From Anaerolineales bacterium (GTDB lineage: Bacteria > Chloroflexota > Anaerolineae > 4572-78 > J111): a stretch of DNA of 19,345 nt. The stretch covers positions 1 to 19,345 of the forward strand of contig JAAUSP010000074.1 of assembly GCA_012032575.1 (NCBI GenBank). The letters run 5' to 3'. The notes beneath the pieces were generated by a model. The model saw nothing but the letters and a program-made list of their open reading frames with translations. It did not search any database and was not told the DNA's origin. The translations under genes and the position numbers were made by a program. Of this stretch, positions 1 to 8,709 are shown piece by piece; the stretch's first letter is position 1, and every line of letters begins with the position of its first letter.

Positions 1-1
1 C

Positions 2-3000
2 CCTCTGCCCCCGCGATCCCCTGCTCCCCCGGCTCCCCCTCTCCGCGACCGGCTCTGGCGGACCCTTCTATCCGAGCGAACCCTGCAAGCGCTGCTCTTT
101 CTGGGTATCTTTTTGCTCTTCTCCGCCGCCCTTTCTTTTGTGGTTTGGGGCTGGAAAGACTTTTCTGCGCCGCTGCGGGTAGCTATCCCGGCCGGATTTA
201 CCGCGCTCTTCTTTACCCTGGGCTGGTACGTCCGCACCAAAACGCCCCTCTATCGCTCTGGCATTGCCCTGAGCGCCATCGCCGCCCTGCTCATTCCCAT
301 AGATTTCTACACTATCTATGTCAACTTCCATATTTCGCCGGATTTCTGGCCGACTTTCTGGCTGATCACATCGCTCATCTGCCTGATTGCTTATACCGGC
401 GCGACCCTTATAATCCGCAGCCGCTTCTTTGGCTATTTGGTCGGCACCGCCGCCGGAAGTACCGCCCTGGCCCTGCTCCAACTACTGCACCAGACATTCG
501 GCCTCTCCCTCGACTGGCAAACCGCCAGCCTTTGCGGCGTGGCGCTCGGTCTGATCGTTGTGGCCACTGGTTTGGAAAAACAGTCCACCCGCTTCACCGC
601 AGCTCACTTTTTCGCCGAGCCGTTCCGCTCCCTATCACTCCTGACCGTCGGCGTGCTCATGCCGCTGACCTTTGGCTGGCGCTACATTGGACGCGACGCC
701 TATGATACCCTCCACCACGCCGTCACGGTTAATTGGTGGCTGGGCGGCTTTATTTTTGCCTGGGGCGCTATTCACTATCGCAGCCGCAGTTTGGGCTTGT
801 TGGCCGCCATTGCTTTGCCGGTTGCCATGTACCTGACGCAGGCCGCCGCTTTTTATCACACCGGCATCAATCCGGCCTGGCACGGCCTGGGACTGGCCTG
901 GCTGGTGCCGCTCTATTTTGTCACCGGCCGCAAACTGCTGGCCCGCAAAAATGACCCCATTCTCTACAGTCACGGGCGCACCGCCACCGGCTGGGGCGTA
1001 GCGCTGCTCATGATCGCCGCCCTCTGGTCCCTCACCGATATCACCAACGGGGTGGCGGCGGCCTGCACCCATATAGTCTTGGCCGGCGCAGTTACGCTGG
1101 CCGCCTGGCTGTGGCGACAGCCTCGCTACCTTTACGCCGCCTCGCTATTCTCCCTGTCAGCCGTTACCTTTGGCATGGCCGAACTGGATTTAAACCTTTC
1201 GCAACTGGGCGTTGGCTGGGCTTCTCTGGCCCTTGTACATCTCCTGGTCGCGCTCAATTTGGGAACCCGGTTCCCCAATTCAAATAAGACAACTCAGCCG
1301 ATAGTTGGCTCCGGTTATGTCATCGCTGTGCTGGCCCTGCTGCCGCCCCTGTTTCCCTACAACGGCGATGCTTTGGCCTACACGCTAGGCAACTGGCTGG
1401 GTCTGACCGCCTGGGGCGCTCACCTGGCCCAGCAGCGCCGGCCCGGTTTTACCTGGGAAAGCAAATGGAGTAAATCCATTTTTCACTGGTTTACGGCCTG
1501 GTCGCTGCCCCTCTGGATAGGGCTGCTCTTTGCCAATCGCGGCCCGCTTGACTTCAGCCTGCCTCTGGCTCTGGCTGTATTGGCCTGGGGCTTGGTGCTG
1601 CTGAGTTACCGGCTGGCCCTGGCTGATCCGGCTTATCGCTGGCCCTGGTATCTGGCCGGGCTGCTGGTCAGTGTGGCTGCGCCCATCGCTGCTTTTATCA
1701 TTGCGCCCGACGGCTTTACCCCCGCCCTGACTCTGCTCAGCGCCGGCCTGCTCTATTTTGCCGACGCCAGCACCCGCCGCCAATCGTTTGAACTGGCTCC
1801 GGGGGCAGTTGTGACTGCCTGGGGTTATACTTTGGCCGCACTTCAATTTCACTTATCGTTCGAAACGGTCAGCTTTGCCCTGGCCCTGCTCATTGCCAGC
1901 TACTTTGGGGCCGGCTTGCAAACCGAACGCAGCAGGTCAGTTATCTTCAACCACAAATTTCTGACGCCTCTTTATCTGGTCGGCCATAGTCTGACCCTGT
2001 TGGTTCTTTATCGAATTTTCCTGCAACCACTCAATGATCTTTTCCTGGGCCTGCCCTGGACCGATCCAATGCGCTTGTGGGGAGCAGCCGCGCAGGTGGT
2101 GTTGGCCTTAACCTATACCTGCTATGGCTGGGTAACTTATAAAGAACGGTGGGGACATCTGGCGGTCTGGCTGGCCGTAGCCGCCGGAGGGTTTGTGGTC
2201 ATCAACTACAGCCAGGGGCGCGGCTCGTCGGCGGCTTCGGTGGCGATGATGGCGCTGGTATTGGTCCTGCTTGAGCGCGGTTTAAACTGGCTCCGGTCCC
2301 GTCAACAGGCTAGCCTGCCTCAGCGTCAACGGGCATATTTCCGATTAACCTGGCGTCTGTTCCGGCGTCCTTTGCTGGCAGCGGGCTGGATTGTTTCCGG
2401 CGGAGCAGTTGGCCTGGCCCTGGTGCGCAATTTGTGGCTGTTGGGCGGCGGGCGCATCCAGCAAATTTGGGCGATAGTGGGGTTGCTGGTAGTGGTCGGC
2501 CTGTCTACCTTATCGGCCCGCTTGTTCCGGCAGGCTCGTTTCGTCTGGCTGGCCGCGTTGCTGATTTTTGCGCCGTGGACCATCCTGACCAACCTCGGCT
2601 GGTTTACCGTCTACCGGCCCACCGTGCCCGGATTTGCCCTGAGTTGGGTTATTTTGGCCTGGACCCTGTATTTGATCGCTCTGGCCCTGCTTCGGCTTAT
2701 CCCTGCTCCTTATCTTCGCCCTTTAAAAGTTGTCGCTCATGTCCTCTTCCCATTTTCGCTCTTGTGGGGCGTTGCCAATGTGGATACCAGCCGCTTCACC
2801 TTTGCCCTGGCCATTGGCCTGTACACCCTCGCGGCAGTTTTGGATCATCGCCGCCTTGTCACCCGGACAGGTGAGGCACTTTCTCCATTAAAGAAAACAA
2901 AGTTCTTCTACCCGGCTTTGGGCCTGCTGCCTGTCTGGTGTGTCTATTTATTGGCCTGGTTACTACCCCAGGCTCATCACGAGCACTACGGCTTAATGCT

Positions 3001-5146
3001 GTTGACTTTTGGTCCCTTAGGATTAATCGTCGGGCAGTGGCTCAAACGGCTAGCTCCGCGACCCGCTCTGGCTCCGAATTATGAGCTGCCGGCCTATTTG
3101 CCCGGATACGGCTCGCTGATTGTGGGGACGATGCTGGTGGCTCACGACACCGCTCTGCTGACGCTGGCGCTGCTGTTCGATGCTGTGCTGCTGGTCTTTT
3201 CGGCGCGTTTGTTCAAACAACCCGGCTGGGTTTACCCGGCAGCCATTATCACGCCGGTTTCCCTTTTATTAGCCTTGCATGAAGCCAATGTCGCTGGTAA
3301 TCGCCAGGGGTGGTGGTTAATCGGATTAGCTTCGATTTACCTGGCTTTGGCCTGGGCGCTGCGCCGCGTTAAACTCGAAACCTATGCTGCCGCAATTCTG
3401 ACCGTCGGTTTTGGGCTAATTGCATTGGGGCTGCCTCCGTCGAGTCAGGACCAAACAGGAGCATTGTGGGGTTATGGGGGAGCAGCCTTGCTTTACGCCA
3501 TCACGGCTTTCTGGCTGCGGCAGCCGCTGCTGCTTACCCCGGCCAGCGCCCTGGTCATTGTTCCTTACGCCATGGCACTGCAAAAATCAACGTTATCAGC
3601 CGAGTATTACGGTGTAGCTCTCTTTCCCGGCGCTCTAACGGCCCTGGCATTGGGCTGGGCGCTGGACCACCATTTCGGCGCTCAACGGGATTTCCCGTGG
3701 GGTCAGCCCCATCAATGGCTGTTGGCATTAGCCGGTCGTTTTTTAACATGGTGGGGGTTGCCGCTTTACGCTTTGGGATTTGGCCTGGCCGTCGCCAGCC
3801 CTTTCTTTACCGAATTCAAAGCCGGACTATCAGCCTTGAATTTCTTGCTGTTGATGCCGCTCTTTGGTTGGGCGATTTACCGCTTCCGCCTGCGCGGATG
3901 GCTGCTGGCGTTAGCTTTAGCCGGACACCTGGCCGCCATTTATTACTTGCAGGAATTGGGTTGGTGGCGTTATCCCCCCTGGGCCTGGCACAGATTTCTG
4001 CCAGTTACCCTGATTACAGTTGGAGTTGCCCTATTTATTGAACACGTCCGGCAAGAAGGCCCCCCCCTCCAGCCGTACCGTTTTTTGACGGGGTGGTCTC
4101 GGCCTCTTTACATAATTGGATTAGTTGACATAATATTCGGACAGGTATTTAGCCTGAGTGCAACGATGGTGGGCATGACGGTCACTTTGGGCCATGCCCT
4201 TGTGATCGCAATACTGGCTTCATTTTGGTTGTCTACCTGGCTGCCTTATGCAAGCAGCACTTTAGGGGTGGTCGCTCTGGTTCAGTGGCTCTCCACGTTA
4301 GAAGGTCCCCTTGAAGGTTTACCCGTCGCCTTGGCTGGATTAGCTTTGTGCTATGGTTCGATAGGTTATGGGCTGAACTGGATTCGGCAAAACTTGCCGG
4401 CACATAGAACTTTGCGTTCCTGGCTTGTTATCTGGGAGTTACCCTTGCAGCAATTCAGCTTGATTTTTTCAGCCGGTATTTTGTTGTTCACGGCCTCGTT
4501 AAGTTTGGATGTAGTTGGCTGGATAATCAGAGCGATCATAGGTTTACCATTCCGAGAAGTGGTCGAGTTAGCAACAGTTCAGATGCTTGTTCGGGTGTTG
4601 TCGCTGCTGGGGCTGCTATATGTAGCGGCGGCATTTACTTATCGCCGGCTGGATTTAGGTTATGCATCCATTGGGATGTTACTGGCGGCCTGGATGCTAC
4701 ACGCATTTTTCGTGCAGCGTTGGGAGAATATTCAATGGTACGCTATTCCGGCCGGTTGCTATTTGTTGGCCATTGCTTACCTGGAGTGGCAACGGGGCAA
4801 TAAGGTTCCAGCTCGTTGGCTCGATTATACGGCAATGGTTCTGCTGCTTGGCTCGTTGTTCTGGCAAACCTTGTTATTTGGGTGGAGCTATGCTTTGCTG
4901 CTAGGCACTGAAGGGTTTTCGGCGCTGTGGTGGGGCAGCGCTCGCCGGATGCGCCGCTTTTTGTACGCGGGTATGGTTGCCGTGATATTGGCTACGTTAG
5001 GGCAATTGCTCAATTCCCTGCGCTCAATCAACCAGTGGATTGTTTTCGGTTTCATTGGTTTGTCACTGGTTGTCATAGCGGTGCTGGTGGAACGCAAACT
5101 TGAAAATCTTAAAGCCTGGTACGAAGTATTGGAAACTTGGGAATGA
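2..5146 (+). CDS. Giant polytopic membrane protein, 5' end outside the window
   Basis: The frame is open to the left edge, so the first TTG seen inside (113) is not the true start. The visible protein begins with a Pro/Ala-rich linker (about residues 1-20), then runs into a charged stretch and an almost uninterrupted series of hydrophobic segments for about 1,680 residues, separated by short Arg/Pro/Trp loops. It ends in a charged tail (VERKLENLKAWYEVLE). This architecture resembles the giant membrane proteins annotated as DUF2157 / SCO7613 C-terminal-domain proteins in Actinobacteria and Chloroflexi; that match is from memory and the function of the family is unknown. I see no catalytic motif. 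Internal duplication is suggested by RFLTWWGLPLY (nt 3737) and RFLTGWSRPLY (nt 4079), 114 residues apart. It is first in an operon, one base ahead of a PrsW-type protease gene. Confidence 0.85.
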   Translation, partial: PLPPRSPAPPAPPLRDRLWRTLLSERTLQALLFLGIFLLFSAALSFVVWGWKDFSAPLRVAIPAGFTALFFTLGWYVRTKTPLYRSGIALSAIAALLIPIDFYTIYVNFHISPDFWPTFWLITSLICLIAYTGATLIIRSRFFGYLVGTAAGSTALALLQLLHQTFGLSLDWQTASLCGVALGLIVVATGLEKQSTRFTAAHFFAEPFRSLSLLTVGVLMPLTFGWRYIGRDAYDTLHHAVTVNWWLGGFIFAWGAIHYRSRSLGLLAAIALPVAMYLTQAAAFYHTGINPAWHGLGLAWLVPLYFVTGRKLLARKNDPILYSHGRTATGWGVALLMIAALWSLTDITNGVAAACTHIVLAGAVTLAAWLWRQPRYLYAASLFSLSAVTFGMAELDLNLSQLGVGWASLALVHLLVALNLGTRFPNSNKTTQPIVGSGYVIAVLALLPPLFPYNGDALAYTLGNWLGLTAWGAHLAQQRRPGFTWESKWSKSIFHWFTAWSLPLWIGLLFANRGPLDFSLPLALAVLAWGLVLLSYRLALADPAYRWPWYLAGLLVSVAAPIAAFIIAPDGFTPALTLLSAGLLYFADASTRRQSFELAPGAVVTAWGYTLAALQFHLSFETVSFALALLIASYFGAGLQTERSRSVIFNHKFLTPLYLVGHSLTLLVLYRIFLQPLNDLFLGLPWTDPMRLWGAAAQVVLALTYTCYGWVTYKERWGHLAVWLAVAAGGFVVINYSQGRGSSAASVAMMALVLVLLERGLNWLRSRQQASLPQRQRAYFRLTWRLFRRPLLAAGWIVSGGAVGLALVRNLWLLGGGRIQQIWAIVGLLVVVGLSTLSARLFRQARFVWLAALLIFAPWTILTNLGWFTVYRPTVPGFALSWVILAWTLYLIALALLRLIPAPYLRPLKVVAHVLFPFSLLWGVANVDTSRFTFALAIGLYTLAAVLDHRRLVTRTGEALSPLKKTKFFYPALGLLPVWCVYLLAWLLPQAHHEHYGLMLLTFGPLGLIVGQWLKRLAPRPALAPNYELPAYLPGYGSLIVGTMLVAHDTALLTLALLFDAVLLVFSARLFKQPGWVYPAAIITPVSLLLALHEANVAGNRQGWWLIGLASIYLALAWALRRVKLETYAAAILTVGFGLIALGLPPSSQDQTGALWGYGGAALLYAITAFWLRQPLLLTPASALVIVPYAMALQKSTLSAEYYGVALFPGALTALALGWALDHHFGAQRDFPWGQPHQWLLALAGRFLTWWGLPLYALGFGLAVASPFFTEFKAGLSALNFLLLMPLFGWAIYRFRLRGWLLALALAGHLAAIYYLQELGWWRYPPWAWHRFLPVTLITVGVALFIEHVRQEGPPLQPYRFLTGWSRPLYIIGLVDIIFGQVFSLSATMVGMTVTLGHALVIAILASFWLSTWLPYASSTLGVVALVQWLSTLEGPLEGLPVALAGLALCYGSIGYGLNWIRQNLPAHRTLRSWLVIWELPLQQFSLIFSAGILLFTASLSLDVVGWIIRAIIGLPFREVVELATVQMLVRVLSLLGLLYVAAAFTYRRLDLGYASIGMLLAAWMLHAFFVQRWENIQWYAIPAGCYLLAIAYLEWQRGNKVPARWLDYTAMVLLLGSLFWQTLLFGWSYALLLGTEGFSALWWGSARRMRRFLYAGMVAVILATLGQLLNSLRSINQWIVFGFIGLSLVVIAVLVERKLENLKAWYEVLETWE

Positions 5147-5147
5147 T

Positions 5148-6446
5148 ATGCAATCTCTCCTGAATAAGCCTCTGTCTAAAAATGTAAAACGCGCTACTGC
5201 TATCGCGGGGTTACTTCTTTTTTTATCCGGTCTTCCTCTGACCCTGGGTTTTTTCTGTATGATCTTGATATTGGTTGCCGAAGGTGACTCTGAAGCGATT
5301 CAGGTTGGATTGGGTGGTTTTACGCTGATAACAATTATGCTGGGGGCTGGCGGGATAATCCTCTGGCATAGTTTACGATCGTTACAGGGAAAACCTTCCA
5401 ACTCGCTAAGCTTGCCCTCGGTTTGGGTAATGGCTGGCCTTTTTGGTATATGTGTTGCCGTCGGTTTGTTTATCACCGAAAGCAATTTTGCGGCTGGATT
5501 GCTCTTTCCACCCTTGCTACTTGTTGGAGCCGCAGTTCCCCCTTTACTGGCTATTTCCTGGTTTACCGCTCAAAAAGCAGGGGGTTTAACCTGGCGATGG
5601 GGGTTAGTGGCTCTGGCCGGGGGAGCCACGCTCGGTGTACTTGTGGCGCTAATCCTGGAAATTATCCTGCCGCTGATTGTGCTGTCTCTGGTGCTCAATC
5701 TGGCTGAGATGATGACCGCCAGTTTTGAAGACCTACTCATTGCCTTGACCGGAGAAAATATTGCGCTGGCGCTTACCGAACCCGGCTTTATATTTCTCCT
5801 CGTTCATCTGGCCGTGATCGCGCCGTTGGCTGAAGAATTAGCTAAACCGCTTGTCACATTGCCGTTAGTGGGCCGACTATCCCGCCGCGATGCTTTTCTG
5901 GTTGGAGCTATAGCGGGCGCGGGTTTTGCGGCATTGGAGAACGTACTTTACGCCGGCTTTGGTTTTTATTTCTGGGCGGGAATTTTGGTAGTTCGAGCGT
6001 TGGGAGGAGCCATTCATCCGCTTGGTTCTGGGTTGGTCGCTTTGGGCTGGCGAAGCGTCTTGCAAAACGAGCCAGGCGCGTGGCTCAACTGGCTGGCACG
6101 CTTTGGGCTGGCCGTAGGCGTACACGCCTTATGGAACGGGAGTTCCCTGCTGATTATTACTTTGGCCGGAGCGAAGTTTTTCGGCCAGCTTCCGCCGGAG
6201 ATAAATATCTTGGGCTTATCCATGGCTGGAATGACCCTGGCCCTGCTCATTATCCTGGGTGTAACAGCATTATGGGCCGGTCGTTCGATAGTTCAAAATG
6301 TTGAACTTGATATTTCAGAGAATCGTGAATCGGCAAAGCTCGATTTTATTGTTTCCGATAGAAGCATAGCAATCTGGGCTATGATTTGCCTTGTTGCTAT
6401 CGTGCCCGTAGGGATTACCGGATTACAACTTCTATTCAGGTTATAG
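5148..6446 (+). CDS. PrsW-family intramembrane protease
   Basis: A multi-pass membrane protein of 432 residues. The C-terminal half holds the four motifs of the PrsW family: EExxK (E229, E230, K233), FAxxEN (E264, N265), a His in AIHPLGSG (H290), and HxxWN (H326, N330). The family, within the wider CPBP/PrsW group, cleaves membrane substrates inside the bilayer; Bacillus PrsW cleaves an anti-sigma factor, but no anti-sigma gene is seen here. The N-terminal half is a run of extra hydrophobic segments. I chose the ATG at 5148, one base after the upstream stop, over a TTG at 5100 that would overlap the upstream gene by 47 bases and add a polar, non-conserved leader. It sits between the giant membrane protein and a membrane-anchored small protein, suggesting a shared envelope role (inference). 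Confidence 0.85.
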   Translation: MQSLLNKPLSKNVKRATAIAGLLLFLSGLPLTLGFFCMILILVAEGDSEAIQVGLGGFTLITIMLGAGGIILWHSLRSLQGKPSNSLSLPSVWVMAGLFGICVAVGLFITESNFAAGLLFPPLLLVGAAVPPLLAISWFTAQKAGGLTWRWGLVALAGGATLGVLVALILEIILPLIVLSLVLNLAEMMTASFEDLLIALTGENIALALTEPGFIFLLVHLAVIAPLAEELAKPLVTLPLVGRLSRRDAFLVGAIAGAGFAALENVLYAGFGFYFWAGILVVRALGGAIHPLGSGLVALGWRSVLQNEPGAWLNWLARFGLAVGVHALWNGSSLLIITLAGAKFFGQLPPEINILGLSMAGMTLALLIILGVTALWAGRSIVQNVELDISENRESAKLDFIVSDRSIAIWAMICLVAIVPVGITGLQLLFRL

Positions 6447-6448
6447 AA

Positions 6449-6997
6449 ATGAGAAAATTTTTATTGACTCATCTCAATGTTTGGATTGCGATTGCGCTTA
6501 TTCTGGCCAATCTTTTCGCCTGGGGCGATTTACTCCTGGCGATGCCAGCGCCTTATGTGGTCGAGCCTATCAGAGATCCAGAAATCGAAACCTTGTTGGA
6601 TTATATTCACTCCGGTGAACATTCTGGCGAAACCTGGCAAATCACGTTGACAGAGTTGGAAGCAGAGCAGACGATTACCTGGTATTTGCAGCGCTACCCC
6701 CAGATTCCTTTTGCCAACCCGCAGGTAGAGATCAATCCAACTTATGTGAGCGGAGAAGGTGATGCGACCATTGCCGGCCTGCGTGTTCACGTAGGAGGTA
6801 AAGCTCGTATTACCCTGGCCGAGGGGCTACCGCAGGTTAAAATTTTGGAGTTAAGCTTGCCGGTGCCAGGGCCAATCCGGCAGGCGATTGAAGATGAAAT
6901 TCAGGTTCAATTGCAGCGAGCGGATTTGCTGCCGGTGCGATTCACTTCGGCGGAATGGCAAGATGGACAAGTAATTGTACGGGGAATTATTCGTTAG
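6449..6997 (+). CDS. Membrane-anchored LmeA/DUF2993-like protein
   Basis: A protein of 182 residues starting 2 bases after the PrsW stop. Residues 10-30 form one hydrophobic segment ending in LLLAMPAP, so it is a signal anchor or uncleaved signal. The remaining ~150 residues look extracytoplasmic: an acidic helix with LTELEAEQTITWYLQ, then beta-rich blocks (DATIAGLRVHVGGKARITL, VKILELSLPVPGPIRQAIED) and a closing strand GQVIVRGIIR. This pattern recalls DUF2993/LmeA- and YpmS-like lipid-binding proteins, but the match is by eye and weak. A longer frame from 6386 exists but overlaps PrsW and lacks a better start. It is the last gene of the operon; no strong intrinsic terminator follows, only the palindrome at 7033. 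Confidence 0.75.
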   Translation: MRKFLLTHLNVWIAIALILANLFAWGDLLLAMPAPYVVEPIRDPEIETLLDYIHSGEHSGETWQITLTELEAEQTITWYLQRYPQIPFANPQVEINPTYVSGEGDATIAGLRVHVGGKARITLAEGLPQVKILELSLPVPGPIRQAIEDEIQVQLQRADLLPVRFTSAEWQDGQVIVRGIIR

Positions 6998-7032
6998 TGA
7001 GGAAGTACATACCAAAGAGAAAGAATAAAAAA

Positions 7033-7048
7033 TGGGAACCCAGGTTCC
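7033..7048. promoter_or_regulatory. Candidate parS site A
   Basis: The 16-mer TGGGAACCCAGGTTCC is identical to the site in the initiator gene (9864-9879, opposite strand) and differs at one base from that in parB. GGAACC-CA-GGTTCC is a 6-2-6 inverted repeat. It lies in the 56-base gap between the converging membrane operon and parB. On the minus strand the palindrome is followed by CATTTTTTATTC, so it could also serve as a weak intrinsic terminator for the par operon (5-bp stem). Reading it as parS rests on its repetition around parAB. Confidence 0.55.
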
Positions 7049-7053
7049 TAATT

Positions 7054-8709
7054 TTAGTCCTCATCCACAACAGTTACTCCGGTGATTTCTGCTTTCATCA
7101 GCTTGAACTGACTCTCTCCTCGTCTTACCAAAAGCTCGTGCGCCCAATAAACTGAAATACCAGCTTCAACCCGGTAGATCATGATTTCGCCATAACTGGC
7201 CTTTTTTTCGCCTCTAAGCCGGGGAAGTGGCATAGGTTCTCCGGCTCGCAGCGCCTCAGCATCAAACTCAATCTGATTAAAAAAGGGGTCCAGCCGGCTG
7301 GCCAGAACACCGTCATTCTCCCGCCAGGTTATAAGCTGCTCAAGTATTTGACCACCAGTTAATACTTCCGCCTCAAACACTTCAAATTTCTCGGCCGGTA
7401 AATGGCGCTTCAAAGCGTCAAGGGGGGGGATGATTGCCAGCAGTGATACTTCAACCATACTTGACTCGGCAAAATCTTCCGCTTTTAATAATACTTCTTC
7501 CAGGGTTTGCCGGAGCGCCTGTAAAGCCTGACGCGTTTTTGAGTCTTTAGCCCGCATAGCCAAAGCTATGACAGCATCCTCATAATTTTCGGACGGCAAA
7601 GATAAAAGCGAATGAATGGTCTTGGCAGCATCAAGGACTCGCTTTTCAAAGCGCTGCTCGACCGAGGTCTGCGCTATTTCGCGCAGGGTGGTTTTTGGTA
7701 TGGAAGGAGCTTTTACCTCCTGCAAAACTTTGCGCCCACTCCACTTCTCCTCGACAATTCGTTGAATCATGGCTAACTGTTCGGCATCCGTAGATAAACT
7801 TGTAACCGGACGCAGTTGCTTTTCAGTAAGCTGCGCAGCTTCAACCAAATCTTGGATTGCTGGTGATAAATTCAAAAGGGCCAAATAGTTACGCACCATC
7901 CGGTCGCCGATGGCCCGCCCGGTAAAACTTTTAACCCGTTGTCCCACCAAAATCTGTAACTCGCGCTGGCTGGGCAACTTGATGGTGTTTTCGCCTGGAA
8001 CCCGGGTTCCCATCTCGATATTTAAACGCTCTTTTATCCGCTGCATGGAACGCGCTCGCGCCAGCGCCGGCAAATCAACTCGAGCGGCATTTTCCGCTTC
8101 CTGGCGTTGATGAATAATTTCTTCATCGTCCGGCAATGTTTCAACAATACATTTTACGCTATTGAATTCCGCATAACCCCGCTGCACCAAAAGATGATGC
8201 GCCCAGAAGCGCCGCTCGCCTTCACCCAAACGATACGCTGTCCGATCAGGCTGCTCTGGGTCATCAATACGATAAACATTTAAAGGCTGACGTAGCCCAA
8301 CCTCCTGAATAGATTGGGCCAGAGCAAACAGGCCGCTATCCTCAACAATTTCATCCTCTTCTTCAACCGGTCCTTTCTGTCGCGCCCCCAGAATCAAAAG
8401 AGCAACTGTATCGCCACTTTCGGCTCGTAACACCAGCTCCCGCATCGCTTCCGCCGGTGATATTGTTTTTTCGTGGATGGCCGTTCTCAAATCGTGGGGG
8501 AGTAAATGACGGGGTTGGGTAGGGTCAGGGGTAATCCGATCCAAATTTATTTCGTAAACTCTCTGGTCGGTTGGGCGAAATCCAATATCTATTCCAGACA
8601 TAGTGGAGGTCAACTGATCTATTACACTTCCCGGCCCTGGGGCAGTTTGCTCCAGCAGGGTTGCTTTTGTCCCCAGATTACGCTGGATGTTAATTTTTCT
8701 CCTGGCCAT
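7054..8709 (-). CDS. parB: ParB-like partition protein with duplicated motif region
   Basis: ParB family protein of 551 residues, unusually long (chromosomal ParBs are about 280-350). Visible parts: the start of the N-terminal domain (INLDRITPDPTQPR, 55-67); a ~55-residue insertion with an acidic run (115-124); the resumed domain (LAQSIQEVGLRQPLNVY, 130-146); the CTP-binding box GEGERR (162-167); ENAARVDL (206-213), matching the family ENxQRxDL box; and a helix-turn-helix centred on 245-282. The long C-terminal half is helical. The last 40 residues (512-551) resemble 159-190 but lack GERR. ParB binds parS, loads CTP and spreads as a clamp; ParA then moves the complex. The ATG at 8709 follows AAGGGGG and overlaps the parA end by 20 bases, indicating translational coupling. 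The gene itself contains a parS-like palindrome. Confidence 0.88.
   Translation of the reverse strand: MARRKINIQRNLGTKATLLEQTAPGPGSVIDQLTSTMSGIDIGFRPTDQRVYEINLDRITPDPTQPRHLLPHDLRTAIHEKTISPAEAMRELVLRAESGDTVALLILGARQKGPVEEEDEIVEDSGLFALAQSIQEVGLRQPLNVYRIDDPEQPDRTAYRLGEGERRFWAHHLLVQRGYAEFNSVKCIVETLPDDEEIIHQRQEAENAARVDLPALARARSMQRIKERLNIEMGTRVPGENTIKLPSQRELQILVGQRVKSFTGRAIGDRMVRNYLALLNLSPAIQDLVEAAQLTEKQLRPVTSLSTDAEQLAMIQRIVEEKWSGRKVLQEVKAPSIPKTTLREIAQTSVEQRFEKRVLDAAKTIHSLLSLPSENYEDAVIALAMRAKDSKTRQALQALRQTLEEVLLKAEDFAESSMVEVSLLAIIPPLDALKRHLPAEKFEVFEAEVLTGGQILEQLITWRENDGVLASRLDPFFNQIEFDAEALRAGEPMPLPRLRGEKKASYGEIMIYRVEAGISVYWAHELLVRRGESQFKLMKAEITGVTVVDED
7997..8012. promoter_or_regulatory. Candidate parS site B, inside parB
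   Basis: On the minus strand this reads TGGGAACCCGGGTTCC; the core GGAACCCGGGTTCC is a perfect 14-bp palindrome. It differs from sites A and C only at one central base. It encodes GTRVP in ParB. Confidence 0.55.

Noticed and set aside
68..481. Long minus-strand frame opposite the giant membrane gene
   Set aside because: A Gly/Glu/Arg-rich antisense shadow of a clearly coding hydrophobic frame, with no start signals.
6133..6146. GGAAC-GGGA-GTTCC inverted repeat in the PrsW gene
   Set aside because: Only 11 of 14 positions match the parS-like core and the centre differs; it encodes conserved motif residues, so chance is likely.
7061..7069. TCATCCACA resembling a DnaA box
   Set aside because: One mismatch to TTATCCACA, single copy, inside the parB 3' end; not enough for an oriC claim.
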